Assembly: GCA_003222275.1 (NCBI GenBank) | Contig: QHVJ01000069.1 | Location: forward strand, 1-34,380 | Direction of reading: 5' to 3' | DNA: 34,380 bases | DNA from: Acidobacteriota bacterium | Lineage (GTDB): Bacteria > Acidobacteriota > Vicinamibacteria > Fen-336 | Shown here: positions 6,953-14,380 of the stretch, piece by piece | How positions within the stretch are numbered: the stretch's first letter is position 1 | Layout: each line of letters opens with the position of its first letter | Translations under genes and position numbers: made by a program | Notes under the pieces: model-generated | The model's input: the letters and a program-made list of their open reading frames with translations, nothing else | Databases searched by the model: none | What the model was told of the DNA's origin: nothing

Positions 6953-8101
6953 TCAAGCCTCGAGAATGTGGGTCACGGCCACCGAGCCGTGCCCGCCGAC
7001 GGACTGCGCGAGGGCGCGGCGCGCGCCCTTGACCTGGTTCTCTCCCCCCTCGCCTCGAAGCTGGAGGGCGGCTTCGACGATCTGGTACGCGCCGCTCGCC
7101 CCCACCGGGTGGCCCCGGGCCTTCAGCCCGCCGAAGGTCGAGATGGGGATGCAGCCGCCGGGGGCGATGCAGCCTTCGGCGGCCAGGCGCAGCGCTTCGC
7201 CTCGCTTGGCGAAGCCGCACGCCTCGAGCGAGAGCGCGGTGATGATGGTGAACGCGTCGTGCGCCTCGAAGAGGTCCATGTCCTTCGGGCCGCGGCCGGC
7301 GGCGGCGTAGGCCTTCTGGGCCGACACCGCAGCCGCGCTCAGCGTCAGCACGTCGGAGCGGGCCGCGAGCGCGATCGTGTCGGTGGCCACCGACGCCGCC
7401 GCGATGCGCACGGGCTTGTGGTGCGCGCGCAACGCCTCTTGGCTGCAGACGACGACCGCCGCCGCCCCGTCGCACACCGGGGCCGCGTCGAAGATCCCGA
7501 TGGGGGAAGCGACGAGCGCGGAGCGCCCGAACTGCTCGGCGCTGATCGGCTCGCGGAACATCGCGTTGCCGTTGGTGGCGGCGTTGGCGTGGGCCACGAC
7601 CGCGAAGGGCGCGAAGGCTTCGCGCGGGGCGCCCGTCTCGTGCATGTAACGGCGCATGAGGAGGGCGGAGAGCGCCACGAAGCTCATGCCGTGGCTGGCC
7701 TCGTAGTCCTGGTCGGCCGCGGTGGCGAGGCCGGCGATGATCCCGTCGGGGGCGCCGTCGGTCATCTTCTCGACGCCCGCCGCCACCGCCACGTCGCAGG
7801 CGCCCGCAGCCACGGCGAGCGCCGCCGCCCGCACCGCCGCGCCGCCCGAGGCGCACGCGGCTTCGATCTTCAACGCCTCCACGGGAAGCAGGCCGGCGGC
7901 GTCGGCGACGAGGGTGGCCACGTTCTCCTGGCCGTTGACGCACCCGCCGAGCATGTTGCCGACGTAGAGCGCGCCCGCCGTCTCGAACCCGGCGTCGTCG
8001 AGTGCCGCCCGGACGGCCTCCGCGCCCAGCTCGCGCAGGCCCCGGTCCCAGTGCTCGCCCACCGGGGTCTGGCCCACGCCGACGATGAAGGCGTCCCTCA
8101 T
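6953..8101 (-). CDS. Thiolase, archaeal/SCP2 type (acetyl-CoA C-acetyltransferase-like)
   Basis: 382 aa, started at the ATG at 8101 overlapping the synthase stop (ATGA). It has the nucleophile Cys83 in EAACASGGAAV, His281 in FEAHDAFTI and His331 in GGLKARGHPVGASG, all typical of the SCP-x/archaeal thiolase branch. The C-terminal CxG motif that supplies the second cysteine of biosynthetic thiolases reads QSVGGHGS (residues 366-373), with Val368 at the expected cysteine position. It would condense or cleave a 3-ketoacyl-CoA; together with the HMG-CoA-synthase-like neighbour it could supply or consume acetoacetyl-CoA or a longer analogue. The missing second cysteine makes a direct biosynthetic assignment uncertain. 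Confidence 0.9.
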   Translation of the reverse strand: MRDAFIVGVGQTPVGEHWDRGLRELGAEAVRAALDDAGFETAGALYVGNMLGGCVNGQENVATLVADAAGLLPVEALKIEAACASGGAAVRAAALAVAAGACDVAVAAGVEKMTDGAPDGIIAGLATAADQDYEASHGMSFVALSALLMRRYMHETGAPREAFAPFAVVAHANAATNGNAMFREPISAEQFGRSALVASPIGIFDAAPVCDGAAAVVVCSQEALRAHHKPVRIAAASVATDTIALAARSDVLTLSAAAVSAQKAYAAAGRGPKDMDLFEAHDAFTIITALSLEACGFAKRGEALRLAAEGCIAPGGCIPISTFGGLKARGHPVGASGAYQIVEAALQLRGEGGENQVKGARRALAQSVGGHGSVAVTHILEA

Positions 8102-9147
8102 CCCCGGCGCACCTTTCCCCGCAGCTGAAGGTAGCGACCGTAGCCGTCCACCACCTGGCGACGGTCGAGATAGTCGGCGACCGCCGCCCCCGCGCGCCGC
8201 GCCTCGATGCGGCCGGTCACGCGGAAGGCGAAGGCGTCGCTGCCCGCGCCCGAGCCGTAGGAGCAGAAGAAGATGCGGTCGCCGGGCCGCGCGACGTCGA
8301 GCACCGCGGCGAGGCCGAGGAGCGACGAGCCCGCGTACGCGTTGCCCATCCGCCGCGCCACGAGGCCCGTGTCGATCTGCGCGGGCGTGAAGCCCAGCTC
8401 GGAGGCGACCTTCTCCACGAACTTCGGCACCGGCTGATGGAAGACGGCGTGGGCAAAGTCCTCCGGGCCCGCGCCCACGTCTTCGAGGAGGCGGCGCGAA
8501 GCGGCCCGCGTGTGGCGGAAGTACGAGGGCTCGCCGGTGAAGCGTCCACCGTGCTCGGGATAGGCGGCGCCCTCGCGGCGGAAGAAATCGGGCGTGTCGG
8601 TGACGTGGGAGACGGAGGCCTCGACCACCGCGAGCGCGTCCTCGGCCGCGGCGAAGAGGTACGCGGCGCCGCCACAGCCGGCCGTGTACTCGAGCGCGTC
8701 TCCCGGCTTGCTCTGGGCGGTGTCCATGCCGATGGCGAGGGCGGCCTCGACCATGCCCGAGCCCACGAACGCCACCGCCGCCTGCATCGCCTCGCTCCCC
8801 GCCTTGCACGCGAACTCCATGTCCGCGGCGACGACGTGGGGAGTGATGCCGAGCGCCTCGGCCACGATCGTCGCCGAGGGCTTCACCGCGTAGGGCTTCG
8901 ACTCGGTGCCGACCCACACCGCGCCGATGCGCTCGAGCTCGGTGCCCGCGCGGTCGAGGGCGGTGCGGGCGGCCTCGATCGACATCGTCACCACGTCTTC
9001 GTCGGGCCCGGGAACCGACTTCTCGGCCACCGCGGGCGCGATCGCGCCGCGGGGACGCCACGCGTTCGAGATGTCGGACGTGCGCACGCGGAGGCGGGGC
9101 ACGTAGGCGCCGTAGCCGGCGATGCCGACGGGCTGGGCCGACCTCAC
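8098..9147 (-). CDS. Hydroxymethylglutaryl-CoA synthase, archaeal type
   Basis: 349 aa from the GTG at 9147, overlapping the TetR stop in GTGA. The start gives the family's N-terminus PVGIAGYGAYVPRLRV. The catalytic triad is visible: Glu82 in VGTESKPYAVKPSATIVAEAL, Cys114 in DMEFACKAGSEA and His237 in VFHQPVPKF. The GNAYAGSSLLGLAAVLD and FFCSYGSGAGSDAF segments are also those of archaeal HMG-CoA synthase rather than of KAS III. The product would be HMG-CoA or a homologous tertiary hydroxyacyl-CoA from acetyl-CoA and a ketoacyl-CoA. No HMG-CoA reductase or mevalonate kinase is nearby, so an isoprenoid role is not supported by context; an acyl-CoA catabolic or chain-branching role is just as likely. 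Confidence 0.9.
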   Translation of the reverse strand: MRSAQPVGIAGYGAYVPRLRVRTSDISNAWRPRGAIAPAVAEKSVPGPDEDVVTMSIEAARTALDRAGTELERIGAVWVGTESKPYAVKPSATIVAEALGITPHVVAADMEFACKAGSEAMQAAVAFVGSGMVEAALAIGMDTAQSKPGDALEYTAGCGGAAYLFAAAEDALAVVEASVSHVTDTPDFFRREGAAYPEHGGRFTGEPSYFRHTRAASRRLLEDVGAGPEDFAHAVFHQPVPKFVEKVASELGFTPAQIDTGLVARRMGNAYAGSSLLGLAAVLDVARPGDRIFFCSYGSGAGSDAFAFRVTGRIEARRAGAAVADYLDRRQVVDGYGRYLQLRGKVRRG

Positions 9148-9833
9148 GCGGGTTTCCGCTTGCCCCCTGCCCGCGCCGGCTTCCGCAGTGGCGGCGGAGG
9201 CGACGCCTGGAGGGGGCCGAAGAGCAGGTCCTGCATCTCGCGCACGAGGGTGGGGGCGTCGATGGCGCCGTCGGGGCGGAACCACTTGTAGATCCAGAGC
9301 ACCATGCCGAGGAAGGCGAACGCCGCCACCGTGGGGTTCGCGGGGCGGATCTGGCCGTCGCGCATCGCCTCCGCGAACGACGTCTCGAGGAACTTCACGT
9401 ATCGCTTCTTGCGCGCGTTGATCTGCGCGCGGGCGTCGCCGGTGAGGGTGGCGTGCTCGTGGAGGATGATCGTGACCTCCTTGCTCCAGCCGTGGGTCAC
9501 GAGCAGGATGTTCTTCTCCATGCACGCCTTCAGCCGCTCCAGGGGATCGGCGATGGGCAGGACCTGGTTCAGGACCTGCTCCTCGAAGACGTCCATCCCG
9601 TAGTTCTGGATCTCGAGGAGCAGGTGCTCCTTGCTGCGGATGTGGTGGTAGAGGCCCGCTTTCGTGAGCCCGCAGGCCTCGGCGATGTCCTGGATCGACG
9701 CGCCCTCGTACCCGCGCTCGCAGATGACGCGCGCCGCCGTCTCGAGGATCGCGCGGTGGCGGTCCCTCGGGTCGTCCGAGCCCTTCCGCGCCTCGCGTCC
9801 CGGCCGTCGCGCAGACATCTGTGCCTTGTCCAT
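9144..9833 (-). CDS. TetR-family transcriptional regulator of the acyl-CoA operon
   Basis: 229 aa. The N-terminal helix-turn-helix spans about residues 25-72 (HRAILETAARVICERGYEGASIQDIAEACGLTKAGLYHHIRSKEHLL read across the region), a canonical TetR HTH. The helical ligand-binding domain follows, with FLGMVLWIYKWFRPDG in the last third as in regulators of acyl-CoA metabolism. The tail (after about 205) is Pro/Arg/Lys-rich and probably disordered. It is the first gene of the operon, so it most likely represses itself and all downstream genes until an acyl-CoA binds. The operator is the palindrome at 9871-9888. An alternative in-frame ATG lies five codons downstream; GGGGAA precedes the first ATG. 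Confidence 0.93.
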   Translation of the reverse strand: MDKAQMSARRPGREARKGSDDPRDRHRAILETAARVICERGYEGASIQDIAEACGLTKAGLYHHIRSKEHLLLEIQNYGMDVFEEQVLNQVLPIADPLERLKACMEKNILLVTHGWSKEVTIILHEHATLTGDARAQINARKKRYVKFLETSFAEAMRDGQIRPANPTVAAFAFLGMVLWIYKWFRPDGAIDAPTLVREMQDLLFGPLQASPPPPLRKPARAGGKRKPA

Positions 9834-9870
9834 GCTTGTTCCCCTGGGTTTCGAACGTGGAATGTATGAC

Positions 9871-9888
9871 CTACCGAGCGGTCGGTAG
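9871..9888. promoter_or_regulatory. TetR-type operator palindrome
   Basis: CTACCGA and TCGGTAG form a perfect 7-bp inverted repeat separated by GCGG. The left edge is 38 bp upstream of the tetR start codon and the palindrome touches the -10 hexamer of the minus-strand promoter, so bound repressor would block RNA polymerase. The half-site TACCGA is common in operators of TetR proteins. Confidence 0.8.
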
Positions 9889-9914
9889 TATCACGGTCGG
9901 GCGCGCGGTGTCAA
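9887..9914 (-). promoter_or_regulatory. Sigma-70-type promoter of the tetR/acyl-CoA operon
   Basis: On the minus strand a perfect -35 TTGACA (9914-9909) and a -10 GATACT (9892-9887) are 16 bp apart. Start of transcription would fall near 9880, inside the TetR palindrome, leaving a leader of about 45 nt before the ATG at 9833. Confidence 0.75.
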
Positions 9915-9942
9915 GCGAACAGATCGGGGCCCGGACCGGCGC

Positions 9943-9973
9943 TTGACACTCCGCCGCCCGCGGTTGTTGCATA
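9943..9973 (+). promoter_or_regulatory. Possible divergent promoter of the membrane glycosyltransferase-like gene
   Basis: A perfect TTGACA (9943-9948) faces the GTG at 10005, with TGCATA at 9968-9973 as a weak -10 at a long 19-bp spacing. The -35 is the mirror image of the -35 of the tetR promoter within a 10-bp inverted repeat (GTGTCAAGCG 9908-9917, CGCTTGACAC 9940-9949). Confidence 0.4.
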
Positions 9974-10004
9974 CGCCGATGCCCTGGATCCGCGCGGCGC
10001 CGTA

Positions 10005-12623
10005 GTGCGAGGCTCCCGGCTCTCCCTCCTCTTCCGGGCCGCGCTCGCCCTCGTCGTGGCCCTCCTCGTCCTCGCCGTCCTGCGCTGGGCGCCCGTCTAC
10101 GCCGAGCCACCGTTTCCGGTACGCGCGCTGCCGCTGGCGGGGCCGGCGGTCGTCCTCGCCGTGCTCGTCGCGCTCACGGCGCGTGAGCGGCCCTCGCGTC
10201 CGCTGCGCCCTTTCCTCATCGCGCTCCTCGCGTGCTCGGCCGCGCTCGTCCTGCTCGTCGCTTTGCGGCCCGCGGCGGGCCTGCCGGCCGAGGTGTCCGA
10301 TTCCTCGACGGTCGTCGGCCGCCTGCCTGCGGGACCCGTCGAGGTGAGCGGACCGCGGTTGCGGGAGCTGCCTCCGGTGCGGCGCTGGACGTTCCGGTGG
10401 GCGGGGCCGCTGCGTGTGGACGAGGCGGGAAGGTACCGCCTGTGGGTGGCGGGCCGCGGGCGCGTGGAGGTGAGCCTCGACGGACGGCCCGCGCTCGTCG
10501 CGGAGGGCGATCCGCTGAAGGCCGGGGCGGAGCTCGGCCTCTCGGCGGGGGAGCATCCGCTCGAGGTGGTCCTCCACCGGACGGGGCCCGGGCCGCGCCT
10601 GCGCCTCGGCTGGTCGCACGGTGGCAGCGACGAGCTGATCCCACCGAGGCGTCTCGGCGCGCGAACGTTCAGGATCGGCTGGCGCCTCACCGACCTGCTC
10701 GCGCTCGCGGTCGCCGCGCTGGCCGGTGCGGTCGTCTTCATCGCGCCGTGGGAGCGGCCCCGCGCGCTGCCCGCGCCGGCGCCGGTCACGCGGCGTGAGG
10801 TCGTCCTCTCGCTCGCCGGCCACGCCGTTCTCGTGGCGCTGATGAGCTGGCCTCTCGTCCTCGACCTCGCCCACACCGGGGTGATGGACAGGCCGGACGG
10901 CCGTCTCAACGCGTGGATCCTCGCCTGGGACGTCCACGCGCTGCGGCACGAGCCGATGCGCCTCTTCCAGGCGCCGATCTTCCATCCGCTGCCCGACACG
11001 CTCGCGTTCTCCGAGAACCTCGTCCTGCCCGCGGCGCTGTCGGCGCCCTTCCAGATCCTGGGCGGCCCCGTTCTCGGCTACAACCTGATCCTGCTCCTGA
11101 GCATGATCGTCTCCGGCCTCGGCGCCCAGCTCCTCGTCCGGCGTGTGAGCGGCGACCGCTTCGCCGCGTTCGTCGCCGGTGCAATGTTCGCGGTGGGAGC
11201 CCACCGGTGGATCCGTCTCGCGCATCTTCATGCCCAGGTGACGCTCTTCCTTCCGTTCGCGCTGCTCGCCTTCGACCGCTTCTGGGCGAAGCGGACGGCG
11301 CCGCGCGCGCTCCTCGTGGGCCTGATGCTCGCGTTGCAGGCGCTGTCGTCGATCTATCTCGGCGCGGTCACCGCCCTCGCGCTGGCCTCCGCGGTCGTCG
11401 CCGGCCTGTTCGCGGGCCTGAGGGCGCGCGACCTGCTTCCCCTCGCCGCCGGCGGCGCGCTCGCCGCGCTGATCCTCTGGCCCGTGGCCCGCCCATACAT
11501 GAGGATGCGCTCGTTCTACGGCGTGGAGTGGTCGGTGGCCGACGTGGCGACCTACGCCACGACCCTGGAGTCGTACGCGGCGTCCGGAACGCGACTCTAC
11601 GGCCCGATCGGGCAGCGGCACCTCGACCCCGAGCGCGTGCAGGACACGCTGTTTCCGGGGCTCACGGTCGTGGTGCTGGGCCTGGCGGGCCTCGCCGTAG
11701 CGCCACCGCGGTACCGGGCCGTCGCCGTCGTGGGCTCGGCGCTCGCCATCCTCGTCTCGCTCGGTCCCCAGACCCCGGTCTACCGTTTCCTCCATGAGAA
11801 CCTCGTCTTCGTGCGCGGCTTGCGCGCGCTGTCACGCTTCTCGTTGCTGCCCGTGCTGTGTCTGGACGTGCTCGCGGGCATCGCCCTCTCGGGCCGTCGC
11901 CACGTGCTGGCCGTGGCCGCGCTGGCCTTGCTGCTGATCGAATCGACCAACGTCCCGATCCGGTACGCGGCGTACGCAGGCCCGCCGGAGTGGGAGCGAT
12001 GGCTCGCCGGCCGGCCCGGCGCCGTGGCCGTGCTGCCGCTCGGCGAAGGCGACACGCAGGCGATGCTCGACGGCACCGCCCACTTCCGGCCCCTCGTCAA
12101 CGGCGATTCCGGCTTCGTGCCCCGGCCCTACACGCGCACGATGGAGCTGCTGCAGGAGCCGCTGGCCGAGGACGCGCTGCGGTTGCTCAGGGCCGTGGGC
12201 GTCCGCGACGTCGTCGCGCGGTCGGACGAGGCGCTCCCGCTCCAGGCCCGCTTCGCCGAGGAGCGGATCTACGCGGTGCCGGCGGGCCCGGCGGCGACGG
12301 CGGTCTCGCCCGGCCCCGCCGCGCCCACGCTCTGGTCCGCGGACGGCATCACGCTCGATCTGGGCGCGGCGCGACCCGTGGAGCGTATCGCTTTCGAGGT
12401 GAGCGAGGCGGACTGGGTCCCGCGGCCGCGCGTGTCGGTGTCGATCGACAACCGGACGTGGACGGAGGTCGAGGCCACCGCCAGCCTGGCCGACGCGACG
12501 CTGTCGCTGATGAAGGACCCGCGCCACGGGCAGGGCGAGGTGAGCTTTGCCCCCCAGCAGGCCCGCTACTTCCGGCTCGATCCCCGCCTGCCTGCGCGCC
12601 CGGGGCCGCTTCAGGCCAGGTGA
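10005..12623 (+). CDS. Polytopic membrane glycosyltransferase-like protein with PA14 and F5/8C-like modules
   Basis: 872 aa from a GTG; no ATG would preserve the first membrane segment. Residues about 10-30 and 40-90 hold three membrane segments. Residues about 125-215 look like a PA14 carbohydrate-binding domain (FRWAGPLRVDEAGRYRLWVAG, then VEVSLDGRPA). From about 225 to 660 come many further membrane helices, starting with the GT-C-like loop MDRPDGRLNAWILAWD, which has an acidic motif after the first helix as in lipid-linked sugar transferases. Residues about 690-760 form a soluble part, and the C-terminus (about 775-865) resembles an F5/8C discoidin fold (ITLDLGAARPVERIAFEV, VSVSIDNRTWTEVEA). 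A role in cell-surface glycan or glycolipid assembly is inferred. The gene is divergent from the TetR operon and convergent, 7 bp apart, with the DUF885 gene. Confidence 0.75.
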   Translation: MRGSRLSLLFRAALALVVALLVLAVLRWAPVYAEPPFPVRALPLAGPAVVLAVLVALTARERPSRPLRPFLIALLACSAALVLLVALRPAAGLPAEVSDSSTVVGRLPAGPVEVSGPRLRELPPVRRWTFRWAGPLRVDEAGRYRLWVAGRGRVEVSLDGRPALVAEGDPLKAGAELGLSAGEHPLEVVLHRTGPGPRLRLGWSHGGSDELIPPRRLGARTFRIGWRLTDLLALAVAALAGAVVFIAPWERPRALPAPAPVTRREVVLSLAGHAVLVALMSWPLVLDLAHTGVMDRPDGRLNAWILAWDVHALRHEPMRLFQAPIFHPLPDTLAFSENLVLPAALSAPFQILGGPVLGYNLILLLSMIVSGLGAQLLVRRVSGDRFAAFVAGAMFAVGAHRWIRLAHLHAQVTLFLPFALLAFDRFWAKRTAPRALLVGLMLALQALSSIYLGAVTALALASAVVAGLFAGLRARDLLPLAAGGALAALILWPVARPYMRMRSFYGVEWSVADVATYATTLESYAASGTRLYGPIGQRHLDPERVQDTLFPGLTVVVLGLAGLAVAPPRYRAVAVVGSALAILVSLGPQTPVYRFLHENLVFVRGLRALSRFSLLPVLCLDVLAGIALSGRRHVLAVAALALLLIESTNVPIRYAAYAGPPEWERWLAGRPGAVAVLPLGEGDTQAMLDGTAHFRPLVNGDSGFVPRPYTRTMELLQEPLAEDALRLLRAVGVRDVVARSDEALPLQARFAEERIYAVPAGPAATAVSPGPAAPTLWSADGITLDLGAARPVERIAFEVSEADWVPRPRVSVSIDNRTWTEVEATASLADATLSLMKDPRHGQGEVSFAPQQARYFRLDPRLPARPGPLQAR

Positions 12624-12630
12624 ACGTCGT

Positions 12631-14361
12631 TCACGGCCTCCTTTCCTTCTCGTGAGAGATGTAACCGCGGACCTGCTCCTCCAGCACGGGCAGCGGAACG
12701 GGCCCGTTCGCCAGGATCGCATCGTGGAAGCCGCGCACGTCGAACCGCTCGCCCAGATCTTTCTCAGCGATGCGCCGCAGCTCGCGGATCTTCAGCTCGC
12801 CCATCTTGTAGCCGAGCGCCTGGCCCGGCCACGAGATGTAGCGGTCGGTCTCGGTGCGGACCTCGTGGAGCGAGAGGGCGGTGTTGGCGGCCAGGAAGTC
12901 CATCGCCTTCTCGCGTGACCAGCCGAGGGCGTGCAGGCCCGTGTCGACGACGAGCCGGCACGCCCGCCACATCTCATAGGTGAGGCGGCCGAAATTGCTG
13001 TAGGGGTCCTGATAGAAGCCCGCCTCGAGGCCGAGGTGCTCCGAGTAGAGGCCCCAGCCCTCGACGAACGCGCCCACTCCCGCGGCGCGGCGGAACGGCG
13101 GCACGCCCTCCATCTCCTGCTGGAGCGCGATCTGGAGGTGGTGGCCGGGGACGGCCTCGTGCAGCGTGAGGGCCTCCAGCACGTAGAGCGGACGACTCTC
13201 GAGCGCGTAGGTGTTGACCCAGTAGGTGCCCGCCCGAGTGCCGCCGACGGGGGCTTCCACGTAGCGGCCGCCCGTGTACTTGGGGGCGAGGTGCGCGGGC
13301 ACGGGCTCGACGCCATAGGGCAGGCGCGGCAAGTGGCCGAACAGCGAGGGTAGCTTGCCATCCATCTTCTTGGCGATGAACGAAGCGTCCTTCAGCAGCT
13401 CCTCCGGCGTGCGCGCGTAGAAGCGGGGGTCCGTGCGCAGGAACTGGAGGAACGCAGGGAAGTCGCCCGCGAACCCGGTCTTGCGCATGACCTCCTGCAT
13501 CTCGCCGTGGATCCGCTCCACCTCGGCGAGGCCGATCTTGTGGACCTCCTCCGGCGTGACGTCGAGGGTGGTGAAGTGACGCACGCGGTGCGCGTAGTAC
13601 TCGCGCCCGCGGGGAAGGTCGGCGGCGGCGGTCGTGGTACGGGTCCTGGGCACATACTCGCCCATCATGAAGTCGAGGAAGGCGCGGTACCCCGCGACGG
13701 CACCGTCCATCACGGCGGAGCGGCCGTCGGCCATGAGCCGCGCCCGATCGGCCTCCGGCACGCCGGGGGGAAAGCTGCGGAAGGGCGCGTAGAACACGCT
13801 CTGGTCGGGATCGTCGACGACGTGGGTGCGGATGGTCACGTCGTAGCCGTCGAGCACCACCCGCGGGAGCGTGAAGCCGGTCCGGAGGCCCTCGCGCATG
13901 TTCGCGATCTGCTGCGCGACGTAGGCGGGGAACGCCCGGAGGCGGCCGATGTAGTTCCGGTAATCGAGGGTATTGGCGAACGTCGTGGAGCGGGGCAGCT
14001 CCGCGAACCCGGTATGAAAACCGGTGTCGGCGTTGATCGGAAGCTGCCAGTCGCCGAACTCGTGGTCCGCGACGTCGTCCTTCAGCTCGCGGGCGAGCAT
14101 GTCGTAGCTGATGCGGTCCGCAACGTCGAGGCCGGCGCGGTCGATCGCCTGGAGACGCTGCAACGTCGACCGGCGGCGGTCCGCCGCGCGCTGGAGGTCG
14201 GCCGGCGCCGCCAAGGGGAGCCGGTCGTCGTATCGGTGGTCGCCGACAGCAGAAGCGAGCAGCGGCTCCTCCCGCAGCCTCGCTTCCCATTCCTCGTCGA
14301 GGAGCCGATGGAAATCGGCCGGCACCGAGAGCGCCGCCGCGAACAGGACCACATCGATCAT
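12631..14361 (-). CDS. DUF885 family protein, metallopeptidase-like
   Basis: 576 aa from the ATG at 14361, which has GGGAGG 6 nt upstream. The family hallmark TLHEAVPGHHLQ lies in the C-terminal half with the downstream Glu-containing EGWGLYSEHLG segment, the zinc-binding arrangement of the DUF885 proteins, which are related to M32-like metallopeptidases. Other family segments are NTLDYRNYIGRLRAFP, GDFPAFLQFLRTDPRFYA and the terminal YKMGELKIRELR. The N-terminal MIDVVLFAAALSVPA is hydrophobic but short, so export is possible and not certain. It follows the proline dehydrogenase gene by 19 nt on the same strand, which fits peptide or proline-rich substrate use, but this link is only positional. 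Confidence 0.85.
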   Translation of the reverse strand: MIDVVLFAAALSVPADFHRLLDEEWEARLREEPLLASAVGDHRYDDRLPLAAPADLQRAADRRRSTLQRLQAIDRAGLDVADRISYDMLARELKDDVADHEFGDWQLPINADTGFHTGFAELPRSTTFANTLDYRNYIGRLRAFPAYVAQQIANMREGLRTGFTLPRVVLDGYDVTIRTHVVDDPDQSVFYAPFRSFPPGVPEADRARLMADGRSAVMDGAVAGYRAFLDFMMGEYVPRTRTTTAAADLPRGREYYAHRVRHFTTLDVTPEEVHKIGLAEVERIHGEMQEVMRKTGFAGDFPAFLQFLRTDPRFYARTPEELLKDASFIAKKMDGKLPSLFGHLPRLPYGVEPVPAHLAPKYTGGRYVEAPVGGTRAGTYWVNTYALESRPLYVLEALTLHEAVPGHHLQIALQQEMEGVPPFRRAAGVGAFVEGWGLYSEHLGLEAGFYQDPYSNFGRLTYEMWRACRLVVDTGLHALGWSREKAMDFLAANTALSLHEVRTETDRYISWPGQALGYKMGELKIRELRRIAEKDLGERFDVRGFHDAILANGPVPLPVLEEQVRGYISHEKERRP

Positions 14362-14380
14362 CGTTGCCTCCCGCAAAGGC

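Noticed and set aside
8098..9525. Extended start of the HMG-CoA-synthase-like gene inside tetR
   Set aside because: The added residues are a frame-shifted copy of the regulator; the GTG at 9147 begins the family's N-terminus and overlaps the tetR stop.
9891..11795. Minus-strand open frame of 634 codons opposite the membrane protein
   Set aside because: It would remove the tetR promoter and operator region, and it lacks hydrophobic segments or motifs.
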